A stretch of DNA of 64,000 bases from Streptomyces sp. NBC_01197 (GCF_036010505.1 NZ_CP108569.1:1612001-1676000); one strand, 5' to 3'; numbered from the stretch's first letter, positions 8,869 through 17,476 are shown. The notes: generated by a model from the letters alone, not told the origin. Translations and numbers: made by a program.

Positions 8869-9312
8869 GACAAGAAGAACGACACCGTCGGGGCCGCCCA
8901 GTTGCTCACCCTCGCCGCCAACCCGCCCGGCTCCTACGAGCGGTACCTGGACGTGCTCACCAAGTCGAAGGTGATCACAGTCAGGAAAGCCTTGCTCGAC
9001 AACCCCGACCATTCGGCCGCCGTGGTCCAGGCCCTCACTCGGCATGCCACCGCCGACGACTGGCCCACCTGGCAGGAGTCCGACCGAGCCGTGCGGTGGC
9101 TGCTCGATGTCGCGCGCCTCGCAGCACGCGAGAAGAAGTGGGATCTGCTCGACACCACCGTTCAGGGCATATGCGACTGGGACGGCCGCTTCGACCGGTG
9201 GAAACCGCAGGACGGCATCAAGGACTGGACGCGCGAGCTCACAGGACACGCCGCGAGCTTCGTCGCCTCCGCGCTCCGCGCCCAATCCGCCGGAGCACGG
9301 AAAGCCGCTGGA
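8869..9312 (+). pseudogene. Fragment of an unrecognised soluble protein
   Basis: Frame 1 reads convincingly as protein from about 8869 (DKKNDTVGAAQLLTLAANPP...) through LLDTTVQGICDWDGRFDRW to about 9300. It has charged, helix-rich composition without membrane segments. No plausible start or ribosome site precedes the coding-like part, and the frame runs without a stop into the antisense of bglC. It is therefore best read as a gene fragment missing both ends, cut off against the 3' end of bglC. The family was not recognised. Another decayed gene in the same island supports an accessory, rearranged region. Confidence 0.5.
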
Positions 9313-10758
9313 TCACACCGTCGGCGCCACCGGCACTCCCGACAGTGCCCCCGTGCGGGCCACCTCCCCGTACCAGCGGGCGCTCGACTTCGGGGTCCGC
9401 TCCAGCGTCTCGTAGTCCACGTGCACCATGCCGAACCGCTTTGCATAGCCGTACGCCCACTCGAAGTTGTCCATCAGCGACCACAAGTAGTACCCACGGA
9501 CGTCCGCCCCGTCGGTGATCGCCTGGCGAACCGCTGCCAGGTGGCTGTGCAGATAGGCGATGCGCTCCGGGTCGTGCACCCGGCCGTCGGCGTCCACTTT
9601 GTCCTCGTACGCCGCGCCGTTCTCCGTGATGTACAGCGGCAGCCCCGGAGCCTCCCGCACGTAACGCATGATCAGTTCGTGCAGACCGGTCGGGTCAACC
9701 GTCCAGCCCATCTCGGTCCGCTCACCCGGCGTCTGGTGGAACGCCACGTCGTCCGCCCCCGGCCACGGCGAGTAGGAGCTCGCCCCGTGGCCATCGGCGC
9801 GCGGGCTCTCCGGCGCCCCGTCCACCGCCGACACCAGCGTCGGCGTGTAGTAGTTGAGCCCAAGCGCGTCCAGTGGCTGCTGGATCGCGCGCAAATCCCC
9901 GTCGAGGACGTACGACCAGTCGGTGACTCTCGAGGTCGCCGCCAACAGGGTCGCCGGATACGCTCCGTGCAGGAGCGGACCGTGGAAGACGCCGTTGGCC
10001 AGGTCGTCGATCCGGCGGGCCGCGGCCAGGTTGGCGGGATGCTGCGAAACGGGCCGTACCACCGAGGAGTTGAGGCTGACCGCCACCTGGTTGCGGGTTG
10101 GCATCACCGCGCGCAGCGCCGCCGTGCCCAGCCCGTGCGCCAGGTTGAGATGGTGCGCCGCGCGCAACGCGGCCACCGGGTCGGTGCGGCCCGGTGCGTG
10201 CACTCCGGAGCCGTAGCCAAGGAAGGCGCTGCACCAGGGCTCGTTGAGAGTGATCCACTGCTCGACCCGGTCGCCCAGCGCCTCGCCGACGATCTCCGCG
10301 TACTCGGCGAAGCGCAGGGCGGTCTCCCGCGCCGGCCAGCCGCCCGCGTCCTCCAGCTCCTGCGGCAGATCCCAGTGGTAGAGGGTGACCGCGGGCTTGA
10401 TGCCGTGCGCCAGCAGCTCGTCCACCAGCCGGCGGTAGAAGTCCAGGCCCACCTGGACGGCCGGGCCGCGTCCCGTCGGCTGCACACGCGACCAGGAGAC
10501 CGAGAACCGGTAGGCGGTCATGCCGAGTTCGGCCAACAGCGCCACGTCCTCACGGTAGCGGTGGTAGTGGTCGACAGCGATGTCACCGTGGCTGCCGTCG
10601 GCAATCTTGCCCGGCGTATGGCTGAAGGTGTCCCAGATTGACGGGGTGCGGCCGCCCTCTCGTACCGCCCCCTCGATCTGGTACGCCGACGTCGCGGCGC
10701 CCCAGAGGAAGGCGGGGGGAAAGGCCACTGGGGTCGCCGGTTGTGCGGACTGAGACAT
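9313..10758 (-). CDS. bglC: GH1 beta-glucosidase, cello-oligosaccharide hydrolase
   Basis: A 481-residue family 1 glycoside hydrolase. [15 protein letters not shown] near the N terminus is the GH1 N-terminal signature. WITLNEPW carries the acid/base Glu at about residue 173, and [10 protein letters not shown] carries the nucleophile. No signal peptide is present, so it acts in the cytoplasm, hydrolysing cellobiose or cellotriose delivered by the adjacent ceb ABC transporter. It is the last gene of the cebEFG-bglC array, about 100 nt after cebG. The ribosome site GGGAG lies within a CebR-like operator that also overlaps the first base of the ATG, so repression could act directly at this gene. 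Confidence 0.93.
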   Translation of the reverse strand: MSQSAQPATPVAFPPAFLWGAATSAYQIEGAVREGGRTPSIWDTFSHTPGKIADGSHGDIAVDHYHRYREDVALLAELGMTAYRFSVSWSRVQPTGRGPAVQVGLDFYRRLVDELLAHGIKPAVTLYHWDLPQELEDAGGWPARETALRFAEYAEIVGEALGDRVEQWITLNEPWCSAFLGYGSGVHAPGRTDPVAALRAAHHLNLAHGLGTAALRAVMPTRNQVAVSLNSSVVRPVSQHPANLAAARRIDDLANGVFHGPLLHGAYPATLLAATSRVTDWSYVLDGDLRAIQQPLDALGLNYYTPTLVSAVDGAPESPRADGHGASSYSPWPGADDVAFHQTPGERTEMGWTVDPTGLHELIMRYVREAPGLPLYITENGAAYEDKVDADGRVHDPERIAYLHSHLAAVRQAITDGADVRGYYLWSLMDNFEWAYGYAKRFGMVHVDYETLERTPKSSARWYGEVARTGALSGVPVAPTV

Positions 10759-10771
10759 GGAAGTGCTCCCA
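10758..10771 (-). promoter_or_regulatory. Degenerate CebR-type operator over the bglC ribosome-binding site
   Basis: The sequence TGGAAGTGCTCCCA matches the CebR palindrome TGGGAGCGCTCCCA at 12 of 14 positions. Read in the bglC direction, it starts with a perfect TGGGAGC half-site containing the Shine-Dalgarno GGGAG, and it ends on the first base of the ATG. It is the second CebR-like site in the locus. Confidence 0.7.
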
Positions 10772-10856
10772 TAGAGGTTCGAGGAACCGACGGACAGGTC
10801 GGGGAAGTGGACGAAAGTGAGGGCCGGGGCCGCACTGCCCCGGCCCGGAAACGGGC

Positions 10857-11762
10857 TCAGCCCTTGACCGCACCCTGCATGATGCCGCCGACGATCTGCT
10901 TGCCGAAGATCGCGAAGACCAGCAGCAGCGGCAGCGTACCGAGCAAAGCGCCCGCCATGATCAGGGACTGGTCCGGGGTGTAGCCGCGGCCCAGCCCTGC
11001 GATGGCGACCTGCACGGTCGGATTGCCGTTCTGGGACAGCACCAGGAACGGCCACAGGAAGTCGTTCCACGACTGTACGAACATCAGCATGCCGAGCACT
11101 GCCATCGCCGGCCGCGCTGCCGGGAACACAACGTGCCACACCACACGCCAACTGCTCGCGCCGTCCACCCGGGCGGCCTCGATCAGCTCGTCCGGGAGCA
11201 CCTGCAGCAGGTACTGCCGCATGAAGAACACCCCGAACGCGCTCACCAGCGACGGCAGGATCACCGCCTGCAGCTGGTCGGACCACTGCAGCTTCGCCAC
11301 CATCATGTACAGGGGGATGATGCTGAGCTGCGGCGGCACCATCATGGTGCCGATCACCACCAGCATCAGGCTGTTACGGCCACGGAACCGCAACTTGGCG
11401 AAGGCGAACCCGGCAACGGTGGACAGGAACACGATGGTCGTCGCCGATATCCCCGCCACGATCGTCGTGTTGAGGAATGCCTTGCCCAGGTTGGCGTCGG
11501 TCCAGGCGATCCGCAGGTTGTGCATCAGGTTCGCGCCGAACCAGAACGGTGGCGGGGTCTGCGCCAGCCGGTTGTTGTCGCGGGACGCGGCGATCGCGGT
11601 CCACACCAGGGGGAGCAGTGAGCCAAGGGTGAACAGCACCAGCACCGCGTACGCGAAGGGCCCCGCGTGCAGTTGCCCGCCGGCCCGCGCCGCCTTGGGC
11701 CGTCGTACGCGCGCGGCTTTGGGCGGCGCGTCACCGGGGGCGTTCGTCAGGGTCGTCGTCAC
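10857..11762 (-). CDS. cebG: Cello-oligosaccharide ABC transporter permease (MalG type)
   Basis: A 301-residue CUT1 sugar transporter inner-membrane component with six hydrophobic segments. The EAA loop needed for contact with the ATPase is [20 protein letters not shown] (near residue 195), with the conserved G seven residues on. A long charged N-terminal tail (about 30 residues) precedes the first membrane segment. It lies 10 nt downstream of cebF and pairs with it to form the permease. No ATPase is encoded nearby; in Streptomyces the shared ATPase MsiK usually serves such transporters. Confidence 0.9.
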   Translation of the reverse strand: MTTTLTNAPGDAPPKAARVRRPKAARAGGQLHAGPFAYAVLVLFTLGSLLPLVWTAIAASRDNNRLAQTPPPFWFGANLMHNLRIAWTDANLGKAFLNTTIVAGISATTIVFLSTVAGFAFAKLRFRGRNSLMLVVIGTMMVPPQLSIIPLYMMVAKLQWSDQLQAVILPSLVSAFGVFFMRQYLLQVLPDELIEAARVDGASSWRVVWHVVFPAARPAMAVLGMLMFVQSWNDFLWPFLVLSQNGNPTVQVAIAGLGRGYTPDQSLIMAGALLGTLPLLLVFAIFGKQIVGGIMQGAVKG

Positions 11763-11772
11763 GCTGTTTCTC

Positions 11773-12792
11773 CTAACTGCTGGCGCGCAGCCGGCGCGAG
11801 ATGACGTAGTTGACGATCCCGATCAGGATGAGGATCAGGAACATCGTCCAGGCGATCGCGGAGGCTCGGCCCAGGTGCTGGTTGACCCAGCCCTGTTCGT
11901 ACAGGTACAGGCCCAGCGTCTGGAACTGGTGGTCGGTACCGCCGGAGGCACCCTTGATGGAGTCGAACATCAGCGGCTCGCCGAACACCTGGCTCGCGCC
12001 GATCGTCGACACCACGGTGGTGAACAGGATGGTCGGCCGCAGCTGCGGCAGCGTCACGTTGAGAAACTGCTGCCAGCGGTTGGCGCCGTCCAGCGCCGCC
12101 GACTCGTACAGGTCCTGCGGGATCGCCTGCATCGCCGCCAGGTAGATCAGCGCGTTGTAGCCGGTCCAGCGCCAGATGACCACCGACGACACCGCGATCT
12201 GCGATGACCACTTGTCGTTCTGCCAGTCGATCTTGTCGACGCCGACGAAGTGCAGCGCCCAGTTGATCATGCCGTAGTCACGGCCGAAGAGCAGCACGAA
12301 CACCAGAGAGGCCGCGGCGATCGAGGTGGCGTATGGGGCGAGCATCGCCACCCGGAAGAAGGTGGAGCCGCGCAGTTTGTAGTTGAGGAGGTGGGCGAGC
12401 CCCATCGCCATGAGCAATTGCGGGACGGTCGATATGACGCCGATGGTCAGGGTGTTCTTCGCCGCGTTCCAGAAGAAGTCGTCGTCGAAGATCCGGGTGT
12501 AGTTGTGCAGGCCCGCCCACTGCATGTCGGTGGGCGCGGTCAGCTCCACCGTGTGCAGCGAGGCCCAGCCGGTGTAGATCAGCGGGAAGAGGCCGAACGC
12601 GGCGAAGAGCAGGAAGAACGGGGAGACGAAGGCGTAGGGGCTCCAGCGCATGTCCCGCTGCCAGCGCCGGGACAGCCGCGTCCGGCGCTTCTCATCCGCC
12701 GGTGACTCGGGTGCCGCAGGGTCGCGGCCAGGGGCCGCGCCCCGGTACTGAACCGGGGGCGCGGCGGTGTCGTGCCGGGACATACCGGTCAC
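11773..12792 (-). CDS. cebF: Cello-oligosaccharide ABC transporter permease (MalF type)
   Basis: A 339-residue CUT1 permease with a cytoplasmic N-terminal extension of about 55 residues, six membrane segments and the EAA loop QDLYESAALDGANRWQQFLN. The GTG start at 12792 overlaps the cebE stop (GTGA), implying translational coupling; an ATG three codons in (12783) is the alternative. With cebG it forms the membrane channel for oligosaccharides captured by CebE. Confidence 0.9.
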   Translation of the reverse strand: MTGMSRHDTAAPPVQYRGAAPGRDPAAPESPADEKRRTRLSRRWQRDMRWSPYAFVSPFFLLFAAFGLFPLIYTGWASLHTVELTAPTDMQWAGLHNYTRIFDDDFFWNAAKNTLTIGVISTVPQLLMAMGLAHLLNYKLRGSTFFRVAMLAPYATSIAAASLVFVLLFGRDYGMINWALHFVGVDKIDWQNDKWSSQIAVSSVVIWRWTGYNALIYLAAMQAIPQDLYESAALDGANRWQQFLNVTLPQLRPTILFTTVVSTIGASQVFGEPLMFDSIKGASGGTDHQFQTLGLYLYEQGWVNQHLGRASAIAWTMFLILILIGIVNYVISRRLRASS

Positions 12793-14114
12793 TTCTCCAA
12801 ATTGTTGTCGATCGTCTTGGTGGCCGTCTGCCAGGCATCTGCCGCGGACTTGCCCTTCGTCACGAGGATCACGCCGTTGTCACCCAGCCCGGCGCCGATG
12901 ATCTGGTCCTTCGGGCCGATGGGCTGCTGCGGGATGGCCTTGGCAGCCTCAGCGAAGATCTGGCCGATCGGCGCGTCACCCGTCATGGCGTTCTTGGCGT
13001 TCTTGACCGAGGGCAGGTCGTAGGCGGCAGGTGCGCTCGGGAAGCTGCCCTGCACGCTGAAGAGCTTGGACTGCTGGGCCGGGGCGGCGAGCCAGGCAGC
13101 CAGCTGCTCCGCCTCCTTCACGTGCTTGCCGCCCTTCGGCACGGTCAGGAAGGTGCCGCCCCAGTTGCCGGCCTGCGGCGCGGCTGCGACGTCCCACTTG
13201 CCGGTCGCGTCGGCCTTCGACTGGCCCTTCAGGTAGCCGAGCATCCACGGTGGGCAGGCCACCGCGGCGAACTTGCTGTTGGCGATCGTCTGGTTCCACG
13301 CCGGCTGGAACTGGGTCTGCGACTGGACCAGCCCCTCCGCGGCGGCCTTGGCGGCCAGGTCGAAGCCCGTCTTGACGGCCGGGTTCGTCTTGTAGACGAC
13401 CTTGCCGGAGGAGTCGTAGAACTTCTCCTTGAGGCTGGAGAGGATCGCGTTGATCAGACCACCGGGGGAGTCCATGAAGTAGGTGCCCGCGGGGGCCTTC
13501 CTCTTGTAGCGCTCACCCACGGTGACCAGCTTGCTCCAGTCGCCCGCCCACAGTTTGCCGACCGCCGTCCGGTCGGTGGGCAGGCCAGCCTTCTGGAAGA
13601 GGTCCTGGCGGTAGCAGATCGCCATCGGCCCAATGTCGGTGCCGAGCCCGACGGTTTGCCCGTCCTTGGTGGTGGCCTGCTGCCACTTCCAGCTCAGCCA
13701 GTTGTTCTGGTCCACGCCCGAGATCTTGGAGAGGTCCTCCAGCTTGCTCGCCTGGGTCTGTACGACCTCGGCGATATTGCCGACCTCGACGGCCTGAATG
13801 TCCTGCAGGCCGCTGTTGGTGGTGAGGTGGTTGACCAGTGCGGGGTAGTAGTTCTCGTTGCGCTCGGTGACGTTCTCTGTGATCGTGATGTTCGGGTGGA
13901 GCTTCTCGTACTCGGCGTACAGGCCGGCTTCCTTGAAGCCCTGCGTACCGAAGAGGCCCATGGAGATCGTCATCTTGCCGCTGCCGCCACCGCTGGTGTC
14001 GTCGCTGCCGCCACCACTGTCTTCGGCACAGCCGGCCAGCAACGCTCCGCCCAGCGACACGATGGCCGTCAGGACGACCGCCTTCCGTGAGGCGGTTTGG
14101 GTACGTGCTCGCAT
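12789..14114 (-). CDS. cebE: Cello-oligosaccharide-binding lipoprotein
   Basis: A 441-residue extracytoplasmic solute-binding protein. The N terminus has basic residues, a hydrophobic stretch and the lipobox LLAGC at about residues 25-29, followed by a Gly/Ser-rich linker, so it is lipid-anchored outside the membrane. The body is family 1 sugar-binding, with the DIQAVEVGNIAEVV region and a WGGTFLTVP segment. Assignment to cello-oligosaccharides rests on overall resemblance to CebE, the order cebE-cebF-cebG-bglC and the perfect CebR box upstream. It is the first gene of the operon, divergent from the cebR remnant. Confidence 0.9.
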   Translation of the reverse strand: MRARTQTASRKAVVLTAIVSLGGALLAGCAEDSGGGSDDTSGGGSGKMTISMGLFGTQGFKEAGLYAEYEKLHPNITITENVTERNENYYPALVNHLTTNSGLQDIQAVEVGNIAEVVQTQASKLEDLSKISGVDQNNWLSWKWQQATTKDGQTVGLGTDIGPMAICYRQDLFQKAGLPTDRTAVGKLWAGDWSKLVTVGERYKRKAPAGTYFMDSPGGLINAILSSLKEKFYDSSGKVVYKTNPAVKTGFDLAAKAAAEGLVQSQTQFQPAWNQTIANSKFAAVACPPWMLGYLKGQSKADATGKWDVAAAPQAGNWGGTFLTVPKGGKHVKEAEQLAAWLAAPAQQSKLFSVQGSFPSAPAAYDLPSVKNAKNAMTGDAPIGQIFAEAAKAIPQQPIGPKDQIIGAGLGDNGVILVTKGKSAADAWQTATKTIDNNLEK

Positions 14115-14234
14115 TTACGTCCTCCTGTTGCGCCCTGACGTGCCGTCCCCCCGGCCAACTGCACTGCTGGGCCTGTCTGTTGCTTGTTGCGGCTCGGGCG
14201 GGGAACGTATGGGATGTGTATGTGTCGGGTAGTG

Positions 14235-14248
14235 TGGGAGCGCTCCCA
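14235..14248. promoter_or_regulatory. Perfect CebR operator upstream of cebE
   Basis: The 14-bp palindrome TGGGAGCGCTCCCA is identical to the CebR-binding consensus known from Streptomyces cellulose-utilisation loci. It lies 121 nt upstream of the cebE start, in the cebE-cebR divergent region. It should be the control point for cebEFG and possibly cebR autoregulation, but its repressor gene is truncated here. Confidence 0.93.
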
Positions 14249-14526
14249 TAGGTGATGTGTTGAAGGGTTGCCGGTTCAAGGCCGGGTGTCAAGGTAACGG
14301 ACACGGAGGGATGTGTTCAGTTATCCGGTCGTTAGCTAGCCGGAGTTGGTGCCCGGAATGCGTCGGACGGCGCCCGTCCAGTGAGCTCGATGTGCTCCCA
14401 TCCGCGGACGAGGCTGTGCGGGCAAAGCAGGGTCTGGGGCTTGCGCCCCGAAAGCCCGCCACCCCGATACCCCGCACTGTTAGATTCCAGGCCAGCACAG
14501 GAACGTCGGTGAGAAAGGCGGAGCCC

Positions 14527-14742
14527 ATGGCAAGCCACGGAGCGCGGGGGCGTAGTGGTGGTCGGCCCACCCTCGGAGATGTCGCCGCCCAGGCTGGTGT
14601 GGGGCGGGGGACGGTCTCGCGGGTCATCAACGGGTCACCGCGGGTTAGTGACGCCACCCGGGCCGCCGTCGAGGCCGCGATAGCGGAGCTCGGTTACGTC
14701 CCGAACACGGCCGCGCGCGCTAGGGCCTGTGTGGAGTTGTGA
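14527..14742 (+). pseudogene. cebR: Truncated cebR, DNA-binding domain only
   Basis: The ATG at 14527 begins a LacI-family repressor. The helix-turn-helix is intact (TLGDVAAQAGVGRGTVSRVI), followed by LGYVPNTAARA. At that point the IS427-type element begins, and the frame ends at TGA after a few IS-encoded residues (71 in total). The ligand-binding and dimerisation core of about 270 residues is missing, and sequence after the right end of the IS does not encode it. The fragment should not repress as a normal dimer. Identity as CebR rests on position and the operator; the HTH alone shows only LacI family. Confidence 0.88.
14720..14723. repeat. CTAG at the left end of the nested IS (target duplication)
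   Basis: CTAG directly abuts the left inverted repeat and recurs at 17477-17480 beside the right repeat. This is the target type of IS427-group IS5 elements. Confidence 0.8.
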
Positions 14743-14794
14743 TCTCGTGGGGCCCCGACCCAGGAGGGTCGGGCCTGTGGAGTAAAACGGTGGG

Positions 14795-15241
14795 GTGTCT
14801 CGACCTCAACTTACAGATGCTGAGTGGGAGTTCATCTCTCCCTTCCTGCCGGTCGGTGAGTACGGGCCGTACCCGGAGAACTTGCGGGCGCACTTCGAGG
14901 GCGTCGTGTGGCGGTTCAGGAACGGGGCGAAGTGGCGGGAGTTGCCCGAACGGTTCGGGCACTGGTCCACCGTTTACGGCCGGTTTCGGCAGTGGCGGGA
15001 TGCCGGGGTGTTCACCGCGGTCTTCCAGGGCGCGATTGCCGAGGCGGCGAAGCGGGGCTTGGTCGACTTGTCGCTGGTCAGCGTGGACTCGACCACAGTC
15101 CGGGCCCACCATGATGCTGCCGGGACGATCGTGGAGCCCGAGACCCTGGACGCGTTGGAGAAGGCTGCCGCGGAAAAAGGGGCACCAGTCAGGAACAAGA
15201 CGGGCAACTGGACCCGGAGCGGGAGGAACGACGACGCGTGA
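14795..15241 (+). CDS. IS5-family transposase OrfA
   Basis: This 148-residue N-terminal half of an IS427-type transposase starts MSRPQLTDAEWEFISPFLP. It contains the DUF4096-like region (FRNGAKWRELPERFGHW) and the first catalytic Asp in SVDSTTVRAHHD. The TGA stop overlaps the GTG of orfB (GTGA). Full transposase in this group normally needs programmed frameshifting between the two frames. OrfA itself is intact, but the element is dead because orfB is interrupted. Confidence 0.88.
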   Translation: MSRPQLTDAEWEFISPFLPVGEYGPYPENLRAHFEGVVWRFRNGAKWRELPERFGHWSTVYGRFRQWRDAGVFTAVFQGAIAEAAKRGLVDLSLVSVDSTTVRAHHDAAGTIVEPETLDALEKAAAEKGAPVRNKTGNWTRSGRNDDA

Positions 15242-15471
15242 GGCGTCGCCGCAAGGCCCGGCTCGCCGCCGCCGGCCTGGGGCGTTCCCGCGGCGGACTG
15301 ACCACGAAGACGCACCTGTCCTGCGTGCCGCAATGCCTGCCCCTCTCGCTGAAGATCACTGCGGGGCAGGCCGGGGACAGCCCGCAGTTCATCCCCGTCC
15401 TGAACAAGATCCGCGTCCCCGGCCTGGTCGGCCGGCCCCGCTCCCGGCCCGACGCAGTCGCGGGCGACAAG
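15238..15471 (+). pseudogene. IS5-family transposase OrfB, 5' part (interrupted)
   Basis: The frame reads RRRRKARLAAAGLGRSRGGLTTK and onward to AGDKA, which carries the second catalytic Asp. It breaks inside this GDKAYSSR motif, where the IS110-family element has inserted. The missing C-terminal part resumes at 17161. Confidence 0.85.
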
Positions 15472-15491
15472 GCATCCCACGCGGATAAGCG

Positions 15492-16754
15492 TCAAGCTGC
15501 CGCTGCTATATGTCCGATTGGGTGCTGTGGGAAGGCAATTGCTTCGTCGTAGGTGTGACCGTTCTGGAGGCAGTGGAACAGCATGCCCATGAAGCGATTG
15601 AAGAGGTTTCGCTGTGCTGCGACGTGTCGGTCGCCGGCTGCTCGTCGGCGGTCGTAGTGGGCTCTGGCGCCTGGTGACTTGGTGAGAGAGACGAAGGCCC
15701 AGACGTATCCGACGGCAGCCAGTCGCTGGTTCTTGACCTTCCGGCTCATGACTTTGCAGCTCTTGCCGCTGGCTCTGGTGACCGGCGCGCTTCCCGCGTA
15801 GGCCTTCAAGGATCCGGCGCTGGCGAATCGGGCCCGGTCATCGCCGATCTCCGCCAGGACCCGGGCGCCAGTCAGTGAGGCGAGACCCGGGAAGCTGCGG
15901 ATGACGGGCGCATCCGGGTGCTCTTCGAAGGCCCGCGTGGCGGCTGCCTCGAGCTGGTCGGCGTTGTCGCAGGCGGTGTTCAGCTGCCTGAGCAGAGCGG
16001 ACGTCTGATGCCCGAGAGCCGCCTCGACCTGCGGGAGCTGGTGGAGGTAGTCGCGTTGGAAGACCTCGTGGAGCTTTTCGGCTTCGGCCTGGATGCCGCG
16101 GACCCGGCCGGACTGCTTGAGCAGCGACTGCAGGCGTCGCCGTGTCAGCTTCGCAGCCATGGTAGGGGTCGGTGCTGCGGCCAGGATGCTGCGGGCTTCC
16201 CTTGAACACAGTCCGTGCTTGTGCTGGGCGAAGGCGTCGAGGATCGCTGGGTAGAACTCTCTGAGCTGGGAGCGAAGCTTGTTGTGGGCCTGGCCGCGGG
16301 CCCAGACGGCGTCTTGTTGGGCCCGGGCGAGCACGGCGATGGCCTGGACGAGCTCGGAGTCCTCCGGCAGCGGCCGGTGGGCTGCCATGTCGGTCCGCAG
16401 GATGTTGGCCAGGGCCGCGGCGTCGACGACGTCTGACTTCTTGCGGGCGACGGAGTGGCGGTCCCGGTAGCGGGCAACTGCTAGCGGGTTGATCGAAAAG
16501 ACCGGCCGACCGGTGGACCGCAGGCAGGCGACAAGAAGTCCGCGTGATGTCTCGATCGCCACGGGGATCGGGGCATTCTCGCTATCGCCGTGCTCGGTCA
16601 GCAGGTCCGTGAGCTGGGCAAACCCGGCAGCGTCATCGGCGATCCGTACCTTCGCGAGTTGTTTTCCGCCAGCATCGACCAGTGCAATGTCGTGGTGGTC
16701 TTCGGCCCAGTCCACACCACAGAACACGGGCGTCGGTAATCCGGTGATCTCCAT
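15492..16754 (-). CDS. IS110-family transposase (DEDD recombinase)
   Basis: An intact 420-residue recombinase. The N-terminal RuvC-like DEDD domain shows GVDWAEDHH (first Asp near residue 15), an AIETSRG Glu and KSDVVDAAALA Asp residues. The C-terminal Tnp domain shows SFPGLASLTGARVLAEIGDD and the LKAYAGSAPVTRASGKS stretch, which contains the serine expected for strand exchange. GGAGG lies just before the ATG. Known relatives use a bridge RNA from the non-coding end; a candidate is annotated upstream. Confidence 0.93.
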   Translation of the reverse strand: MEITGLPTPVFCGVDWAEDHHDIALVDAGGKQLAKVRIADDAAGFAQLTDLLTEHGDSENAPIPVAIETSRGLLVACLRSTGRPVFSINPLAVARYRDRHSVARKKSDVVDAAALANILRTDMAAHRPLPEDSELVQAIAVLARAQQDAVWARGQAHNKLRSQLREFYPAILDAFAQHKHGLCSREARSILAAAPTPTMAAKLTRRRLQSLLKQSGRVRGIQAEAEKLHEVFQRDYLHQLPQVEAALGHQTSALLRQLNTACDNADQLEAAATRAFEEHPDAPVIRSFPGLASLTGARVLAEIGDDRARFASAGSLKAYAGSAPVTRASGKSCKVMSRKVKNQRLAAVGYVWAFVSLTKSPGARAHYDRRRAAGDRHVAAQRNLFNRFMGMLFHCLQNGHTYDEAIAFPQHPIGHIAAAA

Positions 16755-16789
16755 CCGGTCCTCCTTCGTTGCGACTCTTTTCCCGGGCC

Positions 16790-17130
16790 AGAGCCTGTGC
16801 AGGGTGCGCGTGCTCCCTAATGGAAGTGCTCAAGGCACGTCATCCCACCAGCCGTTCGCAACCCCAGCGAGTCATGCGGCCCCCGGTCCGTGTCAGAGCT
16901 GGAAGCTCAAGGCAGAGGTGAGAGGTGATCCGCACAACCGGCTCGGACTACGAACAGCAAACCGAAAGGCCATCGCCTGCGCCAACGAGGCCGTTGGGAT
17001 GCCTTCATGGACGGATCTGCATGTCATTCTGAACGCCTGGAGACCATCGCTGGGCGCGAGCCGGCCTCGTCTTGTCAACAGGGCTCTCAGACCCGGGCAT
17101 ACTCCAAGGCTCGGCTCGCGCCTTGAGGGC
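16790..17130 (-). ncRNA. Candidate IS110 bridge RNA
   Basis: The non-coding end upstream of the transposase, read on the minus strand, holds two loops. Loop 1 (17122-17053) has a perfect 10-bp stem (GGCGCGAGCC with GGCUCGCGCC). Its internal loop presents GAGUAUGCC (left) and UGACAAG (right), which fit the interrupted site CGAGTACGC-CT-TGTCG as left and right target guides, each with one G-U wobble. Loop 2 (16848-16816) presents GUGGGAUG and CUUCCAUUAG around a GUGC/GCAC hairpin. These fit the element's own ends, GTGGGATGC-CT (right end) and CT-AATGGGAAG (left end), the latter with one base bulged. Order (target loop, donor loop, transposase) agrees with the bridge RNA of IS621. The ends of the transcript are not known. 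Confidence 0.75.
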
Positions 17131-17160
17131 CAGCATGCGCCGACCTTCGCTTCCCATTAG

Positions 17161-17457
17161 GCGTACTCGTCCCGCCAGAACCGTTCCCACCTGCGCAAAC
17201 GCGGGATCAAAGCAGTCATCCCCGAGAAGAAGGACCAGGCCGCCCACCGCAAGAACCGCAGCTCACACGGCGGACGGCCCGTCACCTGGGACAAGCAGCT
17301 GTACAAGCTCCGCAACAGCGTCGAACGCACCATCAACAAGATCAAGGACTGGCGTGGCCTCGCCGTCCGCTACGACAAAAAGCCTGAAAGCTACCAGGCC
17401 GGACTCGAATTATGCGCCGGTCTCCTCTGGATCCGACACCTCGGATCACAGCCTTGA
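17161..17457 (+). pseudogene. IS5-family transposase OrfB, 3' part
   Basis: Continuation of the interrupted orfB: AYSSRQNRSHLRKRGIK and onward to NSVERTINKIKDW (the Glu of the DDE triad) and a stop at 17455-17457, just inside the right inverted repeat. The frame is otherwise undamaged, so the IS110 insertion appears recent relative to sequence decay. Confidence 0.85.
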
Positions 17458-17476
17458 TCACAACTCCACACAGGCC

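Larger units (their letters stand above)
15472..17160 (-). mobile_element. IS110-family element inserted in the IS5 transposase gene
   Basis: Joining the host frame across the insert (GDK at 15471, then AYSSR from 17161) restores the conserved transposase motif and fixes the boundaries. Both junctions share AGGC (GCCT in the transposase direction), so the exact edge is ambiguous by a few bases. There are no terminal inverted repeats and no conventional target duplication, as expected for IS110. The long non-coding end (about 400 nt) lies upstream of the transposase, the layout of the IS110 group rather than IS1111. Confidence 0.9.
14724..17476 (+). mobile_element. IS5-family (IS427-type) element interrupted by an IS110-family element
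   Basis: Perfect 21-bp terminal inverted repeats lie at 14724-14744 and 17456-17476 (GGCCTGTGTGGAGTTGTGAT plus C), both flanked by CTAG. The host element carries overlapping orfA and orfB of a DDE transposase. orfB is split at 15471/17161 by a 1.69-kb IS110-family insertion. Removing the insert would leave an IS of about 1.06 kb. The element truncates cebR on the left. On the right it borders unrelated sequence, so the flanks are not a simple insertion product. Confidence 0.9.

Noticed and set aside
8608..10641. 677-codon open frame on the + strand across bglC
   Set aside because: Most of it is the antisense of bglC, which has clear GH1 motifs; only the first coding-like part (about 8869-9312) was kept, as a fragment.
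14388..14401. Second CebR half-site (GTGCTCCCA) in the cebR leader
   Set aside because: Only 10 of 14 positions match and the left half is lost; too weak to annotate.
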